A DNA stretch of 64,000 bases from JAVBJV01 sp031555315 (GTDB lineage Bacteria > Pseudomonadota > Alphaproteobacteria > Acetobacterales > Acetobacteraceae). This document shows, in pieces, positions 61,719 to 64,000 of the stretch. The position numbers and the translations under genes were made by a program. The number at the start of each line of letters is the position of its first letter. Position 1 is the first letter of the stretch. The notes beneath the pieces are model-generated. The model had not been told where the DNA came from, did no database searches, and worked only from the letters and a program-made list of their open reading frames with translations. The DNA lies in the NCBI GenBank assembly GCA_031555315.1, contig JAVBUO010000005.1, positions 310,001 through 374,000 of the forward strand, given 5' to 3'.

Positions 61719-63233
61719 CTACCGAACCGTCGTTCGCCCCGGAATGCGGTGCCGGTAGGACAGCGCCTCGGCCACGTGGGGGCGTTTTACCTGATCGCTG
61801 CCCGCCAGATCGGCAATGCTGCGCGCCACCCGCAGGGTGCGGATGAAACCGCGCGCCGACAAGTGCAGCCTGTCGGCGGCCTGTTCCAGCAGGCTGCGCG
61901 CCTCGGCGTCGGCCAGCACACCATGTTCGAGTTCTTTGCCATCCGCCGCGGCGTTCAGGCCGCTTGTCCAGCGGGCGCGCTGCAGGGCGCGGGCGGCGGC
62001 GATGCGCGCGGCGACGGTGGCACTGGCCTCGCCCGCTGGTGCGCGCGAGAGGTCCTGCGGTGAAACCGGCTGCACCTGGATGGTGATGTCGATGCGATCC
62101 AGCAGCGGACCGCTGATGCGGGTCTGATAATCCTCGCCGCAGCGCGGGGTGCGGCCACATTCGCGGCTGGCGTCGCCCAGATGGCCGCAGCGGCACGGGT
62201 TCATCGCCGCGATCAACTGAAACCGGGCCGGGTAGGTGACATGCGCGTTGGCACGGCTGACCGTGGTGTGCCCGGTTTCCATCGGCTGGCGCAGTGCTTC
62301 GAGTGCGGCGCGCGGAAATTCGGGCAACTCGTCCAGAAACAGCACGCCGCGATGGGCGAGGCTGATCTCGCCGGGACGGGCGCGCAACCCGCCGCCGGCC
62401 AGTGCGGCCTGCGAGGCCGAATGGTGCGGGTCGCGGAACGGCGGGCGCATGATCAGATGACCGTCGGCCAGCAGCCCGGCCACCGAATGCACCATCGACA
62501 CTTCCAGCGCCTCGGCCGGGATCAGGTCGGGCAGCAGGTCGGGCAGGCGCGCCGCCAGCATCGATTTTCCCGCGCCGGGCGGGCCGACCATCAGCAGGTT
62601 GTGCCCGCCGGCGGCGGCGATCTCCAGCGCGCGGCGTGCGGTTTCCATGCCCTTCACATCGGCCAGATCCAACCCGCGCGCAGGCGCGCGCGCCGTGGGC
62701 GGCGACGGCGGAGAAAGCACCTGCACGCCGCGGAAGTGGTTGACGATGGCCAGCAGGTCCGGCGCCGCCAGTATGTCGGTGGCGGCCGACCACGACGCCT
62801 CGCCTCCTTGTGCGGCCGGGCAGATCAGCCCCAGATCGCGCCTTGCCGCGCCGAGCGCGGCGGGCAGCACACCCGCCACAGGCAGCAACGCGCCGTCGAG
62901 CGCCAGCTCGCCCAGTGCGGCGAAGCGGCCGATATCCTCGCGCGGCAGGATCTCCATGGCGGCCAGTACGGCCAGCGCGATCGGCAGGTCGAAATGGCTG
63001 CCTTCCTTGGTCATGTCGGCGGGGGCCAGATTGATCAGGATGCGTTTGGGCGGCAGCGCCAGGCCAATCGCCGTCAGCGCGGCGCGCACGCGTTCGCGCG
63101 ATTCCGCCACCGCTTTGTCGGCCAGACCGACGATCAGGAACGCCGGCAGGCCCGAGGCGATCTGCACCTGCACATCGACGGGAATCGTGTCGATGCCGGC
63201 AAACGTAAAGGTTGTGATTCGCGCGATGGACAT
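61719..63233 (-). CDS. comM: YifB/ComM-family AAA+ helicase (Mg-chelatase-like)
   Basis: 504 residues, full length. The N-terminal ChlI domain has the conserved Lon-like fold (MSIARITTFTFAGIDTIPV; LVGLADKAVAESRERVRAAL near 35). The AAA+ core has Walker A GPPGAGKSMLAARLPDLL near 217, Walker B GVLFLDELPEFPRAAL near 295 and NPCRCGHLGDA near 344, then the C-terminal domain with RRVARSIADLAGS-type helix. It acts in branch migration of ssDNA during natural transformation. It starts 13 bases after the stop of the deacetylase-like gene upstream, so they may be co-transcribed. Confidence 0.94.
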   Translation of the reverse strand: MSIARITTFTFAGIDTIPVDVQVQIASGLPAFLIVGLADKAVAESRERVRAALTAIGLALPPKRILINLAPADMTKEGSHFDLPIALAVLAAMEILPREDIGRFAALGELALDGALLPVAGVLPAALGAARRDLGLICPAAQGGEASWSAATDILAAPDLLAIVNHFRGVQVLSPPSPPTARAPARGLDLADVKGMETARRALEIAAAGGHNLLMVGPPGAGKSMLAARLPDLLPDLIPAEALEVSMVHSVAGLLADGHLIMRPPFRDPHHSASQAALAGGGLRARPGEISLAHRGVLFLDELPEFPRAALEALRQPMETGHTTVSRANAHVTYPARFQLIAAMNPCRCGHLGDASRECGRTPRCGEDYQTRISGPLLDRIDITIQVQPVSPQDLSRAPAGEASATVAARIAAARALQRARWTSGLNAAADGKELEHGVLADAEARSLLEQAADRLHLSARGFIRTLRVARSIADLAGSDQVKRPHVAEALSYRHRIPGRTTVR

Positions 63234-63245
63234 ACAGCTATCTGT

Positions 63246-64000
63246 TTAACCGTGCAGGAAGCGTTTCAGCAAATGCCCCATCACATCGGTGTTATAGCCG
63301 CCTTCCTGGACGATCGCCGCCGGCAGGCCCGTGTTGCGGATGGCTGCGCCCGCGCGGGCGAAGCCGTCTTCGGTGACTTTCATCCAGGCCAAAGGCTCGT
63401 GCTCCGATGCGTCGAACCCCAGTGACACGACCAGCGCGTCGGCGCCGAACTTGCGGATCGCGGCAAGCCCCATGTCGATGGCGGCAAGCCAGTCGGCGTC
63501 CTGCGTGCCCTTCGCCAGCGGCAGATTCAGGTTGCGGCCTTCGGCGTCCGGCCCGCCGCGTTCGTCCGCGTAGCCGACGAACCACGGATAATAACCGTTC
63601 GGGTCGCCATGCACCGACACGAACATCACATCGGCGCGGTTCCAGAAGATCGACTGCGTGCCGTTGCCGTGATGGCTGTCGATATCGATGATCGCGACGC
63701 GCGGCGCGCCCGCATCGCGCAAGCGCTGGGCGGCGATGGCGGCGTTGTTCAGGATGCAGTGCCCGCCGGTGCGCGCCGCATAGGCATGGTGGCCGGGCGG
63801 GCGGCACAGCGCGTAGGCGGTATTGCCCTGGGCCGCTTCGTCGGCGGCGGCGATCGCGCAGGCCGCGGCAGCCGCGGCGGCTTCCCATGAATGTTCGCCC
63901 AGCGGAGAGCTGGTGTCGGCGGTGAACCAGCCGAGTTTCGTCAGGATATGCGAGCCGCATTTCGCGCCGTTCTCATACATTTCGGGTGGCGGAAAAATAC
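63246..64000 (-). CDS. Histone deacetylase/acetylpolyamine amidohydrolase family protein, 5' end beyond window
   Basis: At least 251 codons run open to the window edge; an internal ATG at 63980 gives 244 residues but the frame continues upstream (IFPPPEMYENG), and family members need about 100 more N-terminal residues, so the gene is taken as partial. Zinc and catalytic motifs are clear: RPPGHHAYAARTGGHC near 60 (from 63980), IIDIDSHHGNGTQSIFW near 98, LVVSLGFDASEHEPL near 186 and VQEGGYNTDVMG near 224. Such enzymes remove acetyl groups from polyamines or similar amides in the cytoplasm. Confidence 0.9.
   Translation of the reverse strand, partial: IFPPPEMYENGAKCGSHILTKLGWFTADTSSPLGEHSWEAAAAAAACAIAAADEAAQGNTAYALCRPPGHHAYAARTGGHCILNNAAIAAQRLRDAGAPRVAIIDIDSHHGNGTQSIFWNRADVMFVSVHGDPNGYYPWFVGYADERGGPDAEGRNLNLPLAKGTQDADWLAAIDMGLAAIRKFGADALVVSLGFDASEHEPLAWMKVTEDGFARAGAAIRNTGLPAAIVQEGGYNTDVMGHLLKRFLHG

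Overview
The window looks like chromosomal DNA of an alphaproteobacterium, most likely an acetic-acid bacterium (Acetobacteraceae). The reasons are the GC-rich coding sequence, a fused shikimate kinase/3-dehydroquinate synthase gene, the exopolysaccharide and lactate-permease genes, and GAGCA...TGCTC intergenic palindromes. The family assignment is an inference from gene content. I saw no rRNA, tRNA, CRISPR array, insertion sequence or phage module.

Layout. 1-6154: one end of a surface-polysaccharide cluster of lower GC: outer-membrane barrel protein, WecG/TagA-type transferase, two GT2 glycosyltransferases, a polyprenyl-phosphate sugar phosphotransferase and a GtrA-type flippase. 6357-17962: a catabolic island with a complete family-5 ABC importer, a three-subunit molybdenum hydroxylase, a PuuB-like FAD amine oxidase and a convergent GntR regulator. 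17963-22396: AT-rich spacer, a possible remnant of an Fnr-type regulator, cydDC, and an OmpA-like lipoprotein. 22468-27561: recQ, bfd and bfr (iron storage), then a YddA-type ABC exporter operon. 27729-33226: M20 peptidase, glutathione transferase, prfC, and a stomatin/NfeD membrane pair preceded by a truncated stomatin paralog. 33290-38110: palindromic repeats, lactate permease, small membrane protein and lipoprotein genes, and three tandem genes for a small secreted domain. 38111-42094: DUF445 protein and a divergent, probably Zur-controlled, zinc importer. 42242-49714: YidB-like protein, Zn alcohol dehydrogenase, glycerophosphodiesterase, accA, xerD, aroKB and a lipid A acyltransferase. 49793-58700: AI-2E family permease, a second dipeptide-type ABC operon with no binding-protein gene, and a cstA-ybdD-yjiA set. 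58774-64000: gamma-glutamyltransferase, yraN, an AT-rich islet with an immunity-like orphan, comM and a partial histone-deacetylase-like gene.

How genes cooperate. The 6357-17165 genes probably import a nitrogenous compound and oxidise it. The dipeptide importer, CstA/YbdD/YjiA, M20 peptidase and gamma-glutamyltransferase together suggest peptide, glutathione and pyruvate scavenging. CydDC exports thiols for cytochrome bd assembly, but cydAB is not in view. No clear new defence or mobile system was found. The least explained items are the triplicated secreted-domain array, the molybdenum-hydroxylase island of unknown substrate, the importer operon without a binding protein, and the 35-codon hydrophobic frame under the Zur-like box.
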